Source: Salinivirgaceae bacterium (lineage in GTDB: Bacteria; Bacteroidota; Bacteroidia; Bacteroidales; SZUA-534). From it: a stretch of DNA of 59,818 nt. The position numbers and the translations under genes are program-made. The stretch is taken from contig JAGCNL010000068.1 in the NCBI GenBank assembly GCA_017645945.1, positions 1 through 59,818 on the forward strand, in the 5' to 3' direction. The notes under the pieces were generated by a model. It ran no database searches. It worked only from the letters and a program-made list of their open reading frames with translations, and was not told where the DNA came from. Numbering within the stretch: the first letter of the stretch is position 1; every line of letters starts with the position of its first letter. Shown here one piece after another: positions 1-7,604 of the stretch.

Positions 1-1589
1 CCGTCTTCTTTTACAAGATGTTTCGGAGTTGCGAAGCCCTCAACGCCGTAAGGCAGAGCTACAACGGCACCCTTCTCTGTCAGTTCGATGATTGTTCCTT
101 CGTGGATTGAATCAACGGTGAACAATGTCTCGAATACATCCCAAGGATTCTCCTCGAGTTGTTTGTGGCCTAAGCGCAGACGACGGTTCTCCTTGTCGAT
201 TTCGAGAACAACAACCTCGATGTCAGCACCAATGGTGGTGAACTCTGCAGGGTGTTTGATTTTCTTAGTCCACGACAGGTCAGAGATGTGGATAAGACCG
301 TCAACGCCTTCCTCAATCTCAACAAATACACCGAATGTGGTGAAGTTGCGAACTTTGGCAGTGTGTTTTGTACCAACGGCATATTGGTCAGCAATCTTTT
401 CCCATGGATCTGGTTTCAGTTGCTTCATGCCGAGTGACATCTTGCGCTCCTCGCGGTCGAGTGTCAGGATAACAGCCTCAACTTCGTCACCTACGTTCAG
501 GAACTCGTTGGCGCTGCGCAAGTGCTGCGACCACGACATTTCCGATACGTGGATAAGGCCTTCAACGCCCGGGGCAATCTCAACAAATGCTCCGTAGTCA
601 GCCATCACAACAACTTTACCTTTAACCTTGTCACCAACCTTCAGGTTCGGGTCAAGAGCATCCCACGGATGCGGGGTCAATTGTTTCAGGCCGAGAGCAA
701 TGCGTTTCTTGTCGTCGTCGAAGTCAAGGATAACAACGTTGAGCTTCTGGTCGAGCTGAACGATTTCCTCAGGATGTTGGATGCGGCCCCATGACAGGTC
801 GGTGATGTGGATGAGTCCGTCAACACCGCCAAGGTCGATGAATACGCCGTAAGATGTGATATTTTTAACAGTTCCCTCAAGAACCTGACCCTTCTCGAGT
901 TTCGAGATGATGTCTTTCTTCTGTTGCTCGAGTTCAGCCTCGATGAGAGCCTTGTGCGAAACAACAACATTCTTGAATTCGTGGTTGATTTTGACAACTT
1001 TGAATTCCATGGTCTTGCCAACGAATACATCGTAGTCGCGGATTGGCTTCACGTCGATTTGTGAGCCTGGCAGGAAGGCCTCGATGCCGAATACATCGAC
1101 AATCATGCCGCCTTTTGTACGGCATTTGATGTAGCCTTTGATGATTTCGTCTTGTTCCAGAGCCTGGTTGACACGGTCCCAAGAGCGCAGTGCGCGTGCT
1201 TTCTTGTGTGAGAGCAACAGTTGACCGTTGCGGTCTTCCTGGCTTTCTACGTAAACTTCAACGGTGTCGCCAACCTTCAAATCGGGGTTGTAGCGGAACT
1301 CGTTCATGTTGATAACACCTTCTGACTTGTAGCCGATGTTGACCAAAGCCTCGCGTTTGTTCATGGCAACGATTGTGCCGTCAACCACTTCATTCTCAGT
1401 GATTGAAGAAAGTGTCTTGCTGTACATGTCCTCGAGTTGGCCGCGCTCTGAACTAGATACGGTGCCACCGTTTTCGTAGGCGTCCCAGTCGAAATCTTCT
1501 GGTTTCACCACTTGTTGTTGCTGCGGAGCGGCAAGTTCGAATGCCTCTTCGCTCTCAATTTCTTGAGTTTTCTGATTCTCTTTTTCCAT
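1..1589 (-). CDS. rpsA: 30S ribosomal protein S1 (3' end cut by window edge)
   Basis: S1 binds mRNA on the 30S subunit and helps recruit it for translation. The frame opens with MEKENQKTQEIESEEAFEL and runs off the left edge after about 529 codons. Five S1 RNA-binding repeats are readable and a sixth begins. Repeats three to five show the hallmark core: DGLIHITDLSW, EGLIHVSEMSW and DGLIHISDLSW. The acidic N-terminal extension before repeat one fits Bacteroidetes S1, which is usually near 600 aa. The start is the only ATG before repeat one in this frame, and it lies about 50 bp below a good -33/-7 promoter. The gene is monocistronic at its 5' side. Identification rests on repeat order and motifs and is secure. 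Confidence 0.97.
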   Translation of the reverse strand, partial: MEKENQKTQEIESEEAFELAAPQQQQVVKPEDFDWDAYENGGTVSSSERGQLEDMYSKTLSSITENEVVDGTIVAMNKREALVNIGYKSEGVINMNEFRYNPDLKVGDTVEVYVESQEDRNGQLLLSHKKARALRSWDRVNQALEQDEIIKGYIKCRTKGGMIVDVFGIEAFLPGSQIDVKPIRDYDVFVGKTMEFKVVKINHEFKNVVVSHKALIEAELEQQKKDIISKLEKGQVLEGTVKNITSYGVFIDLGGVDGLIHITDLSWGRIQHPEEIVQLDQKLNVVILDFDDDKKRIALGLKQLTPHPWDALDPNLKVGDKVKGKVVVMADYGAFVEIAPGVEGLIHVSEMSWSQHLRSANEFLNVGDEVEAVILTLDREERKMSLGMKQLKPDPWEKIADQYAVGTKHTAKVRNFTTFGVFVEIEEGVDGLIHISDLSWTKKIKHPAEFTTIGADIEVVVLEIDKENRRLRLGHKQLEENPWDVFETLFTVDSIHEGTIIELTEKGAVVALPYGVEGFATPKHLVKED

Positions 1590-1638
1590 TTAATTTTAAA
1601 TAAATTAATGAGTTAGACATTATTTTTAAAAAATCGCA

Positions 1639-1670
1639 CAAAGGTATGGTTATTATGCGAGAAAAACAAA
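1639..1670 (-). promoter_or_regulatory. Bacteroidetes-type promoter of rpsA
   Basis: On the minus strand a TTTG box is followed after 20 bp by TACCTTTG, matching the Bacteroidetes -33 TTTG / -7 TAnnTTTG consensus. It leaves a leader of about 40 nt before the rpsA ATG. Confidence 0.7.
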
Positions 1671-1754
1671 TTGATATTCATCAGGTTTTGTGGTATTTCC
1701 GAAATTTTGTTTCGTAATCGGAATTCAGAAGTCAAAATCTGAAACAGACACACC

Positions 1755-1835
1755 CTCCCCACTAACTCTCCAACTCTCTCCTCCCACTAACTCTCTATCT
1801 CTCTAACTCTCTATCTCTCTAACTCTCTCCCCCTC
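1755..1835. repeat. Degenerate CTCTAACT/CTATCTCT tract
   Basis: A low-complexity run of imperfect units (CTCTCTAACTCTCTATCT and variants) fills the space between the rpsA upstream region and the proC stop codon. Related tracts occur in other intergenic spaces of this window. No coding potential or clear hairpin is seen. Confidence 0.7.
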
Positions 1836-2615
1836 TCACTTCAACCCCGCCTTCAGCGAGCGGATAACTGCGCTGTTGAATCCTGCGTGGTCCAGTTCGT
1901 TCAAGCCCTTGATTGTCACGCCACCAGGAGTTGTAACCTTGTCTATAGCCTCCTCGGGGTGCCAGCCTGTCTCCTTGAGCAGCGAAACGGCGCCCTGCAT
2001 TGTCTGCAACGCAATCTGTTTGGCTTGATTTGGATAAAAGCCCATCTCGCAGCCGCCTTCCATCTGGGCGCGGATGTAGCGCATAACGTATGCTATGCCG
2101 CAGCTTGCCATCATCATTCCTGGGCCGACAAGATTCTCAGCCACAACAAGTGTGTCGCCAACAAGGTCGTAGAGGGATTTCACTTGTGCAAGGGCATCGT
2201 CTGTAGCCGATTTGCCTTTGGCAATGAAACTCATGCTTGCGCCAAATTCGGCGGCAATGTTCGGAATCACATAGAACAGATTGCCATCGGCGCCAAGTGC
2301 TTCGGCAAGTTTGTCGGTGGTGAAATTGGCGGCATCCGAAACCACAATCTGCTTCTTCAAGTCCAGCACGGCCTTAATCTCGCCAATCACTGTCGGCATC
2401 AGCCACGGCTTAACCACAACCACCACAATGTCAGTGCCTTTAGCGGCCTCAACGTTATCAGTTGTTGTAGTAATCTGCGGATATTTCGCCTTGAAATTCG
2501 CTAGCAGTTGCTCGTTTTTGTCAGAGATTGTTATGCTGTCAATCTTGCCACTCTTTGCCCAGCCATGAATGAGCGCTCCGCCCATGTTTCCGGCACCTAT
2601 AACTGTAAGTTTCAT
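1836..2615 (-). CDS. proC: Pyrroline-5-carboxylate reductase
   Basis: Catalyses the last step of proline synthesis, NAD(P)H-dependent reduction of pyrroline-5-carboxylate, in the cytoplasm. The 259-residue protein has the N-terminal Rossmann motif GAGNMGG (residues 7-13). Its C-terminal dimerisation domain carries the family segments ASCGIAYV and TPGGVTIKGL. An in-frame extension upstream of MKLTVIGAG exists (to 2723), but it looks unlike the family and would run across the -7 box, so the start at MKLTV was chosen. The length matches the family (about 260 aa). No other proline genes are adjacent. Confidence 0.93.
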   Translation of the reverse strand: MKLTVIGAGNMGGALIHGWAKSGKIDSITISDKNEQLLANFKAKYPQITTTTDNVEAAKGTDIVVVVVKPWLMPTVIGEIKAVLDLKKQIVVSDAANFTTDKLAEALGADGNLFYVIPNIAAEFGASMSFIAKGKSATDDALAQVKSLYDLVGDTLVVAENLVGPGMMMASCGIAYVMRYIRAQMEGGCEMGFYPNQAKQIALQTMQGAVSLLKETGWHPEEAIDKVTTPGGVTIKGLNELDHAGFNSAVIRSLKAGLK

Positions 2616-2641
2616 TTGTTTTGTTTGTTGTTCAGAATGCG

Positions 2642-2649
2642 CAAATGTA
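2642..2649 (-). promoter_or_regulatory. Putative -7 box of proC
   Basis: TACATTTG on the minus strand matches TAnnTTTG and lies 26 bp above the proC ATG. No -33 TTTG is found at the ideal distance, so only the -7 element is claimed. Confidence 0.45.
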
Positions 2650-2725
2650 AGAATAAAACACAAACCGGAAACGCAAACGCTAACCAATTCATCGGCATAG
2701 CCAATGCCCTCCATTCGTTCCATAA

Positions 2726-2775
2726 AAAACGCCGAAGGCGTGACATATCACAGACCAGGCTGTGCCCCCCGGATG
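2726..2775. repeat. Double-hairpin intergenic element
   Basis: Two short perfect hairpins lie back to back: CGCC-GAA-GGCG, then CACAG-ACCAGG-CTGTG, followed by a CCCCCC run. The sequence is GC-rich compared with the AT-rich patch that follows. It resembles dispersed palindromic elements seen in Bacteroidetes genomes, but only this copy is visible here. It could also act as a terminator for the XRE gene, whose stop lies just to the right, though it lacks a good T-run in that direction. Confidence 0.4.
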
Positions 2776-2813
2776 AGTTTTAAACAGGTTGAACAAATTA
2801 TCGAATAGTTACC

Positions 2814-3338
2814 CTATTCTGTTTCATTTCCATTATCTGATACATTTTCAACAATTTCAACACGAGCATTTAAAGCATTAGCAATTCTTGTTAAAATATC
2901 AAAGCCTACTGAATAATGTCCTTGCTCAATACGGCTCAAATTTGAAGCATCAATACCCACTCGAGCCGCCAAGTCTTTCGCATCTATGTTGTTTTTCTTC
3001 CTTAAATCCCTGATTCTTGCCCCGATACGTGTTCTTTCATCATCTTTGTTTTGTTCTGGGATTAAATACTGCATCATTTCATATTCATTGCGATATAACT
3101 CGCTATTGATATTCCTGAAGGCTGTATTAAAATCAGGACGAGGCACACAATACATATTAAAAGTAAAAAGGGAAGACATTAATCTTATAAAATGGTTATC
3201 TCCGTTTGTTGTTGTCAGGTAGTTATAATTAGTTGTGAATCCTGCGACATAAGTATTACCTGGCATTTCTATTTTCACTTTGTATTGGTCAATGAAGTTA
3301 ACCTTGCCAACAAAGTTTCCGTGTATTTGTGTTTTCAT
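2814..3338 (-). CDS. XRE-family helix-turn-helix regulator with unknown N-terminal domain
   Basis: A 174-residue protein. Residues about 104-160 form a Cro/C1-type helix-turn-helix (IGARIRDLRKKNNIDAKDLA ... SNLSRIEQG), a DNA-binding domain used by repressors of mobile elements and toxin-antitoxin genes. The first 100 residues are beta-rich, and I do not recognise their family. The gene is divergent from the HNH protein, separated by 180 bp of AT-rich DNA, so it may control that gene or itself. The codon use and AT content are unlike proC, which suggests recent acquisition. Confident in the DNA-binding domain only. Confidence 0.8.
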   Translation of the reverse strand: MKTQIHGNFVGKVNFIDQYKVKIEMPGNTYVAGFTTNYNYLTTTNGDNHFIRLMSSLFTFNMYCVPRPDFNTAFRNINSELYRNEYEMMQYLIPEQNKDDERTRIGARIRDLRKKNNIDAKDLAARVGIDASNLSRIEQGHYSVGFDILTRIANALNARVEIVENVSDNGNETE

Positions 3339-3520
3339 ACCTCATTTTTCTGCAAGAGTAAACAAAAACATTGACTTTACAAATTTTTAAATTATAATTT
3401 GGTACATATGTAATTTATATAATTTACATATTTGTAAATTCTAAAATTATATTTTTCTTTGCGACATAATTATAATAACAATTTAAAGGTGAAGGCACAC
3501 CATAAAAAGCCACTAATAAA

Positions 3521-4528
3521 ATGGAAGAGTTAATAAACAAATTCACTGAAGAAAAACAGTGCAAGCACAAAGGTGAAATTTATTCTGTGCGTGATAACGG
3601 CGCGGTAATGAGGCATTTTCGCGAAGGCAAAAAAGTTCGCAAAGATGATGGCATTTGGACTTTCGGAAAAAAGGACGACCAAACGGGCTATATGTATATC
3701 GGTACTCACCGCGTGCACATAATTGTAGCAACAGCGTTTTATGGTTCAAGAGATTCAAAAGTTTATGTTGTTGACCATATAGATACCAATCGTTGCAATA
3801 ACAGAGCAGAAAATCTGCGGTGGCTTACCCGATTGGAAAACGTTCTACTTAATCCTATTACGCAAAAACGGGTAGCATTTAATTGTGGCAGTATAGAGAA
3901 TTTCATTAAAAATCCTTCTTGTTTGAGCGTGACAAAAGAAAGCAAGGATTTAGAATGGATGCGAACTGTTACGCCCGAAGAAGCTGCCAATGCATATAAA
4001 AATATTATGGCTTTGACTGCTAAACCGTTGGAAAACAAAGAAAAGAATACAGAAAAGTTAGAAGTCAAAAAGTCGGATTGGATTTTTGAGAAGATAAACC
4101 ACACAAATCATAAAACTTTAGAAACCACAAGTTTTATAAAAGCCATATCACCAAAAACAGCGCTTCAAATGAATTGGAAAACGCCGACAGTATTTCCTTG
4201 TTGTCCCGCAGAATTTAAAAATAATGGCGTAATGGACTATTATAATCAAATGGAAACTGGTGGCGTGTTTTCGATAAATCAGTATTGTGCATACGTGATT
4301 CTCGAGAAAGCTCTGATTGATAACGATTCTGCAATTCTGGTCATTTCAAAAAACACGGCTTTTGATGCCGTCAAACCATATAGTTTGGTGGAAATCTATT
4401 ATTCTGGCGGTCAATATATTCACAAAAGCATTCAACTTTTTTTTAAAGAAAACGGAGTAAAAAAACGTTTTACCGAAATGCAAGGTTTAAAATGGGAAGG
4501 AGAAGATTCGATTGATAATTATTGTTAA
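3521..4528 (+). CDS. HNH endonuclease-like protein
   Basis: A 335-residue protein. Its N-terminal third carries an HNH_3-type nuclease core: H66 in VHIIVATAFYG, then VDHIDTNRCNNRAENLRWLT (residues 84-103), with H86, the paired asparagines N93/N94 and the NLRW tail as in phage and homing HNH proteins. Residues 110-335 have no recognised domain. Two Cys (FPCCP) and aromatic patches are present. The usual HNH_3 protein is 150-200 aa, so the C-terminal extension is extra. It is AT-rich and sits in an accessory patch with an XRE regulator on one side and a small membrane protein on the other. The role could be a homing-type nuclease or a defence effector; the sequence does not decide. Confidence 0.75.
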   Translation: MEELINKFTEEKQCKHKGEIYSVRDNGAVMRHFREGKKVRKDDGIWTFGKKDDQTGYMYIGTHRVHIIVATAFYGSRDSKVYVVDHIDTNRCNNRAENLRWLTRLENVLLNPITQKRVAFNCGSIENFIKNPSCLSVTKESKDLEWMRTVTPEEAANAYKNIMALTAKPLENKEKNTEKLEVKKSDWIFEKINHTNHKTLETTSFIKAISPKTALQMNWKTPTVFPCCPAEFKNNGVMDYYNQMETGGVFSINQYCAYVILEKALIDNDSAILVISKNTAFDAVKPYSLVEIYYSGGQYIHKSIQLFFKENGVKKRFTEMQGLKWEGEDSIDNYC

Positions 4529-4560
4529 CTTTAGCCATTGAATTAAATAAAGAATTGATT

Positions 4561-4923
4561 ATGAAGAAATTTTTGATTTTTATTATCGGAGTTATCGTAG
4601 GAGTTGCATTAACGTTTTTAGGTCTCTTTTTGTTAAGAACTGCGGACGATAACAATACAATTTGGTTCGACAAGCCTGGGGAAATTATTAATAAAGGAAA
4701 TTTTACTGTCATTCAGGTGATTGATGATAATGCGGCTTTAGCTATGGATGACGAATACGAAGCCATATACCTATTTGTCAATGATGAAGGAAAATACTAT
4801 TACGATGGAGAAAAAGTCCGTGTGCCAAGAGACAAAAAACTTCGTCAAGTTGGTATATACAAATATCCTACAAACAATCTAAATCTAAAGACCGTTCCGA
4901 TTGTGCAAATATTTGATAAATAA
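4561..4923 (+). CDS. Small single-pass membrane protein, unknown function
   Basis: A 120-residue protein. Residues 2-26 form one hydrophobic helix (FLIFIIGVIVGVALTFLGLF), followed by an acidic, beta-rich soluble domain of about 95 residues with no recognised family. Start chosen at ATG before KKFLIF, 32 bp after the HNH gene stop; an in-frame upstream ATG would overlap that gene and adds nothing membrane-like. Same strand and base composition as the HNH gene, so probably co-transcribed. The function is unknown. Confidence 0.6.
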   Translation: MKKFLIFIIGVIVGVALTFLGLFLLRTADDNNTIWFDKPGEIINKGNFTVIQVIDDNAALAMDDEYEAIYLFVNDEGKYYYDGEKVRVPRDKKLRQVGIYKYPTNNLNLKTVPIVQIFDK

Positions 4924-4982
4924 AGATTTATTATCTAAAACACGATAAAGGCGCAAATCATAACAAAAGACTTGCACACATC

Positions 4983-5048
4983 CTTATTGCATCTTCTGCG
5001 AGAAATGCGTCATCGGGTTGTCAGTCAAGTCAAGACCAACGTTCGGCA
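4983..5048 (-). pseudogene. 66-bp copy of the 3' end of the HExxH protein gene
   Basis: Reads NVGLDLTDNPMTHFSQKMQ-stop on the minus strand. It matches the last 66 bp region (6538-6603) of the secreted HExxH gene with two differences, both synonymous (TCG/TCC, GGT/GGC). No upstream part of that gene is present. Together the two copies flank the PDDEXK nuclease gene. Synonymous-only change suggests the copy came from a functional relative rather than from a recent local duplication. Confidence 0.75.
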
Positions 5049-5145
5049 ATGCGTGCCAAGAATGTCTGCGGTGCTGCAATAGCCATCCACTTCAGTCTTG
5101 TTGGATAGGCTTCACCGAATTCATGTCCTACTTCTTATAATTCGT
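5023..5145 (-). pseudogene. Decayed coding fragment fused to the 66-bp relic
   Basis: Reading leftwards, an open frame gives EVGHEFGEAYPTRLKWMAIA then APQTFLARIAERWS-stop. It has the composition of a real protein C-terminus and no start. Its last codons overlap the HExxH relic in another frame, so two unrelated gene ends have been joined. I do not recognise the family; a dehydrogenase-like tail is only a guess. Confidence 0.4.
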
Positions 5146-5158
5146 TTAATGATTTATG

Positions 5159-6253
5159 TTATTGTTTCGATAATGTTTCTTCAATTTCCTCAATAGTTGG
5201 CAACGACGATTTTAATTGCTCGGGCAAAGCTTGTCCTAACTCATATTCCGAAATGCCTATCGGTTTGTTTATGTCGCGCAGTGCATATTCAGCTTTCACT
5301 TTGTCGCGAGTTTGGCACAAAAGTAAGCCAATTGTTCTGTTATCGCCCTCCTTGCACAAAATATCATCAACCGCTGAACAATAAAAATTCAACTTGCCAA
5401 TGTATTCGGGCAGAAACTCGCCACGTTTCAATTCTATCACTACGTAACGATGTGTGAATGTGTGATAAAATAACAAATCGATGTAATAATCGCTATCGGA
5501 AACCGTAAGATGATACTGCCGCCCCATAAAGGCGAACCCGTTACCTAACTCAAGCAAGAATTTCTCAATGTGTTTAACAAGTTCCAACTCAACATCGCGT
5601 TCGGTGTAATCGTTGGTAAATGTCAGCATATCAAACACGTAAGGGTCTTTTAGCATATTTTTAACCTGCGCCGATTGAACATCAGGCAGTGTTGTGTCGA
5701 AATTGTTTGGCAAAGCACCTTGTTTGCCGTAATAATCAAGTTTAATGGCCTCAACAAGGAAATCGCGGCTCCAAGCGTTTTTAATTGTCTGAACCATATA
5801 CCAATAGCGGGCGTCAATATTTTTCACCCTCTGCATTATGGCCACATTGTGCGCCCAACTTATGCGCGTTATTGGCAAAGTGTATTTTGGGGTAGCCAAT
5901 TGCGAAACGGACGGTTTCGTAATTGGTTCCCGAATTTGCGAAACGGACTGTTTCGTAAATGTAAGTTCCTGATTATATTCATTGTAGAATTGAATCATAA
6001 ACTGACAGTTGCGCACCGAGAAGCCCTTGATTTCGGGAAATTCGTTTTTCAAATCACTTGCTATTCGCTCCAAAAATTTCGTTCCCCAACCAGCTTCTTT
6101 TTGACGCGCCGACAGCATCTCGCCAATATCCCAATACATACGCAGCATTTCCTCGCTTGCCGAAAAGATTGCTCTCTTTTGCGCAAGTTGTACTCGCTGC
6201 CTGATTTGTTTTAGCAGTGTTGAATATTCCGATATGTCTATATTGTGGCTCAT
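5159..6253 (-). CDS. DUF1016 / YhcG-type PDDEXK nuclease
   Basis: A DUF1016 protein of about 364 residues. The N-terminal helical domain (SEYSTLLKQIRQRVQLAQ ... YWDIGEML) is followed by the C-terminal PDDEXK fold. The fold shows FAFMGRQYHL, the acidic pair in SDYYIDLLFYH, and VIELKRGEF as the E-x-K of the active site. Family members are cytoplasmic DNA-acting proteins, often near restriction systems or in genomic islands. Start set at MSHNIDISEY because the family begins there. An upstream in-frame ATG (6343) would lie at the predicted transcription start. The gene is flanked on both sides by the repeated 3' end of the next gene, which suggests it was inserted. Confidence 0.88.
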   Translation of the reverse strand: MSHNIDISEYSTLLKQIRQRVQLAQKRAIFSASEEMLRMYWDIGEMLSARQKEAGWGTKFLERIASDLKNEFPEIKGFSVRNCQFMIQFYNEYNQELTFTKQSVSQIREPITKPSVSQLATPKYTLPITRISWAHNVAIMQRVKNIDARYWYMVQTIKNAWSRDFLVEAIKLDYYGKQGALPNNFDTTLPDVQSAQVKNMLKDPYVFDMLTFTNDYTERDVELELVKHIEKFLLELGNGFAFMGRQYHLTVSDSDYYIDLLFYHTFTHRYVVIELKRGEFLPEYIGKLNFYCSAVDDILCKEGDNRTIGLLLCQTRDKVKAEYALRDINKPIGISEYELGQALPEQLKSSLPTIEEIEETLSKQ

Positions 6254-6347
6254 CAATCTGTTCTGCATATTATTGTGTGTCCTCGACATTTCTCTCACCG
6301 CTTGTGAGAGTTTTTCGTCGAAACTGCACAACTCAAAACACAAAGTT

Positions 6348-6355
6348 CAAATATA
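6348..6355 (-). promoter_or_regulatory. Putative -7 box of the DUF1016 gene
   Basis: TATATTTG on the minus strand matches TAnnTTTG exactly. Transcription would begin near 6341, which argues against translation from the ATG at 6343 and supports the internal start. Confidence 0.45.
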
Positions 6356-6454
6356 GAAAAGAAGAATTGAAAAGGGAAGTGAAAAAATGAAGCCTTTTTG
6401 TCTTCGCCATGCTCTACAGCGAATCTTCGTAATGGCATCGTACTGCTACTATGC

Positions 6455-6484
6455 AAAAAAAGGTGTGCGTGCACACCTTTTTTT
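6455..6484. terminator. Bidirectional intrinsic terminator
   Basis: A perfect palindrome: seven A, GGTGTGC, GT, GCACACC, seven T. It lies below the stop of the HExxH gene on the minus strand and separates it from the DUF1016 gene. Confidence 0.85.
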
Positions 6485-6538
6485 ATAAACCTGCCTTGAG
6501 TTATCTGGCAGGCCGTCAAACATTTATTATTGTAATTC

Positions 6539-7264
6539 TTATTGCATCTTCTGGGAGAAATGCGTCATCGGGTTGTCAGTCAAGTCAAGGCCAACGTTCG
6601 GCACTTTGAATTCAGCTTTTTTAAAGAAACTCTGCAGGTCGTTCAAATACTTCACCGCATAACCAGCCGAAATGGGATATTTGCCTGATTTATAATCTTT
6701 CGGGCAAGTGAAACCGTCAATGCCGACTGCAGCAAACCACGCTTCCAAATCGCCCTCATCCTCCATTGCAATAAGCACGCTTTTAAACTGCAGATAACCA
6801 TAAACCGACACATCCATCAACTTCGAAGTGCCCCATATTCCCGAGTACCATTCCTCAAACGTTGTGTCTTCGGGAACCGGGTTCTGGAAAGTGGAAAGTC
6901 TCTCTTCGAGCAGCACTTTGAGTCTGGCGAGTTCTTCGTCAAAACCAACAGATTTCCAATATTTTACCGCGAATTTATTTGCAAGAATCTCTTCCTGCAC
7001 ACTGCCAACGCTTTTGCCGTAAAAGTCGAGAATGCAGTGCGAGTACTCGTGCGCCACATTGTACCAATGGAAATAAAAATCGAACTTGTTCTGCACATCA
7101 TCAGCCCCGAAAAACAGCTTGAACGCTTCCTGTTGCTCGGCACTACCCCTTTCATATTGGCCCGTGAAAATCTTGTAATCCGGCTTGTTGTCTTGTTTTG
7201 CTCCCTGTGCAAAAAGCAATGCCGGAGCCACTAAAATCGCAAATGCTAAAATTGTCTTTCTCAT
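6539..7264 (-). CDS. Secreted HExxH-containing putative zinc metallopeptidase
   Basis: A 241-residue protein with a clear signal peptide (MRKTILAFAILVAPALLFAQ). Residues 72-76 are HEYSH, a HExxH zinc motif, followed by E91/E92 in EEILANKF, the right spacing for a third metal ligand of the gluzincin type. The rest is helical, and I do not know the exact family. The protein is probably periplasmic. Start chosen at the signal peptide; an upstream extension to 7339 reads through repetitive intergenic DNA. Its last 22 codons are duplicated at 4983-5048. A metallopeptidase role is inferred from the motif alone. Confidence 0.65.
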   Translation of the reverse strand: MRKTILAFAILVAPALLFAQGAKQDNKPDYKIFTGQYERGSAEQQEAFKLFFGADDVQNKFDFYFHWYNVAHEYSHCILDFYGKSVGSVQEEILANKFAVKYWKSVGFDEELARLKVLLEERLSTFQNPVPEDTTFEEWYSGIWGTSKLMDVSVYGYLQFKSVLIAMEDEGDLEAWFAAVGIDGFTCPKDYKSGKYPISAGYAVKYLNDLQSFFKKAEFKVPNVGLDLTDNPMTHFSQKMQ

Positions 7265-7321
7265 AAAATCATTATTAAAACACCCCAAAGACGTACCATT
7301 TTCCCAAATGTTACCAAACCA

Positions 7322-7512
7322 ACCCCCATCACCTAACACCCAACACCTAATGCCTAGTGCCTAACACCCAACACCTACCCCCCAACACCCAACACCTAAT
7401 ACCTAAACACTAACCCTAAACCCTAAACTCAGAACTCTAAACACTAAACACTCCCCCTCTAACCCCTAGTGCCTAATGCCTAGTGCCTAACACCTAGTGC
7501 CTAATGCCTATC
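7322..7512. repeat. CCTAACACC / CCTAGTGCC / CTAAACACTAA tract
   Basis: About 190 bp of the divergent space between the HExxH gene and rfbD is built from degenerate six- to nine-base words: CCTAACACC, CAACACCTAA, CCTAGTGCC, CCCTAAA. The pyrimidine/A-rich strand is the plus strand throughout. Beyond it, up to 7604, I see AT-rich DNA and no further element. The rfbD promoter must lie in the last 90 bp. Confidence 0.75.
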
Positions 7513-7604
7513 AACACCATTGTTTATAAATTTTCGCCCCGCCGCAGTAAAACCTTTTTTCCAAATTGACTATTTTAGCCACTTGTTAAAAATGAATGTA
7601 AAAG

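Noticed and set aside
6295..6519. A 74-codon frame on the minus strand upstream of the DUF1016 nuclease
   Set aside because: It contains the bidirectional terminator and the -7 box; no protein-like features.
7322..7512. The repeat tract as a CRISPR array
   Set aside because: The words are short, degenerate and contiguous; there are no equal-length repeats with unique spacers and no cas genes.
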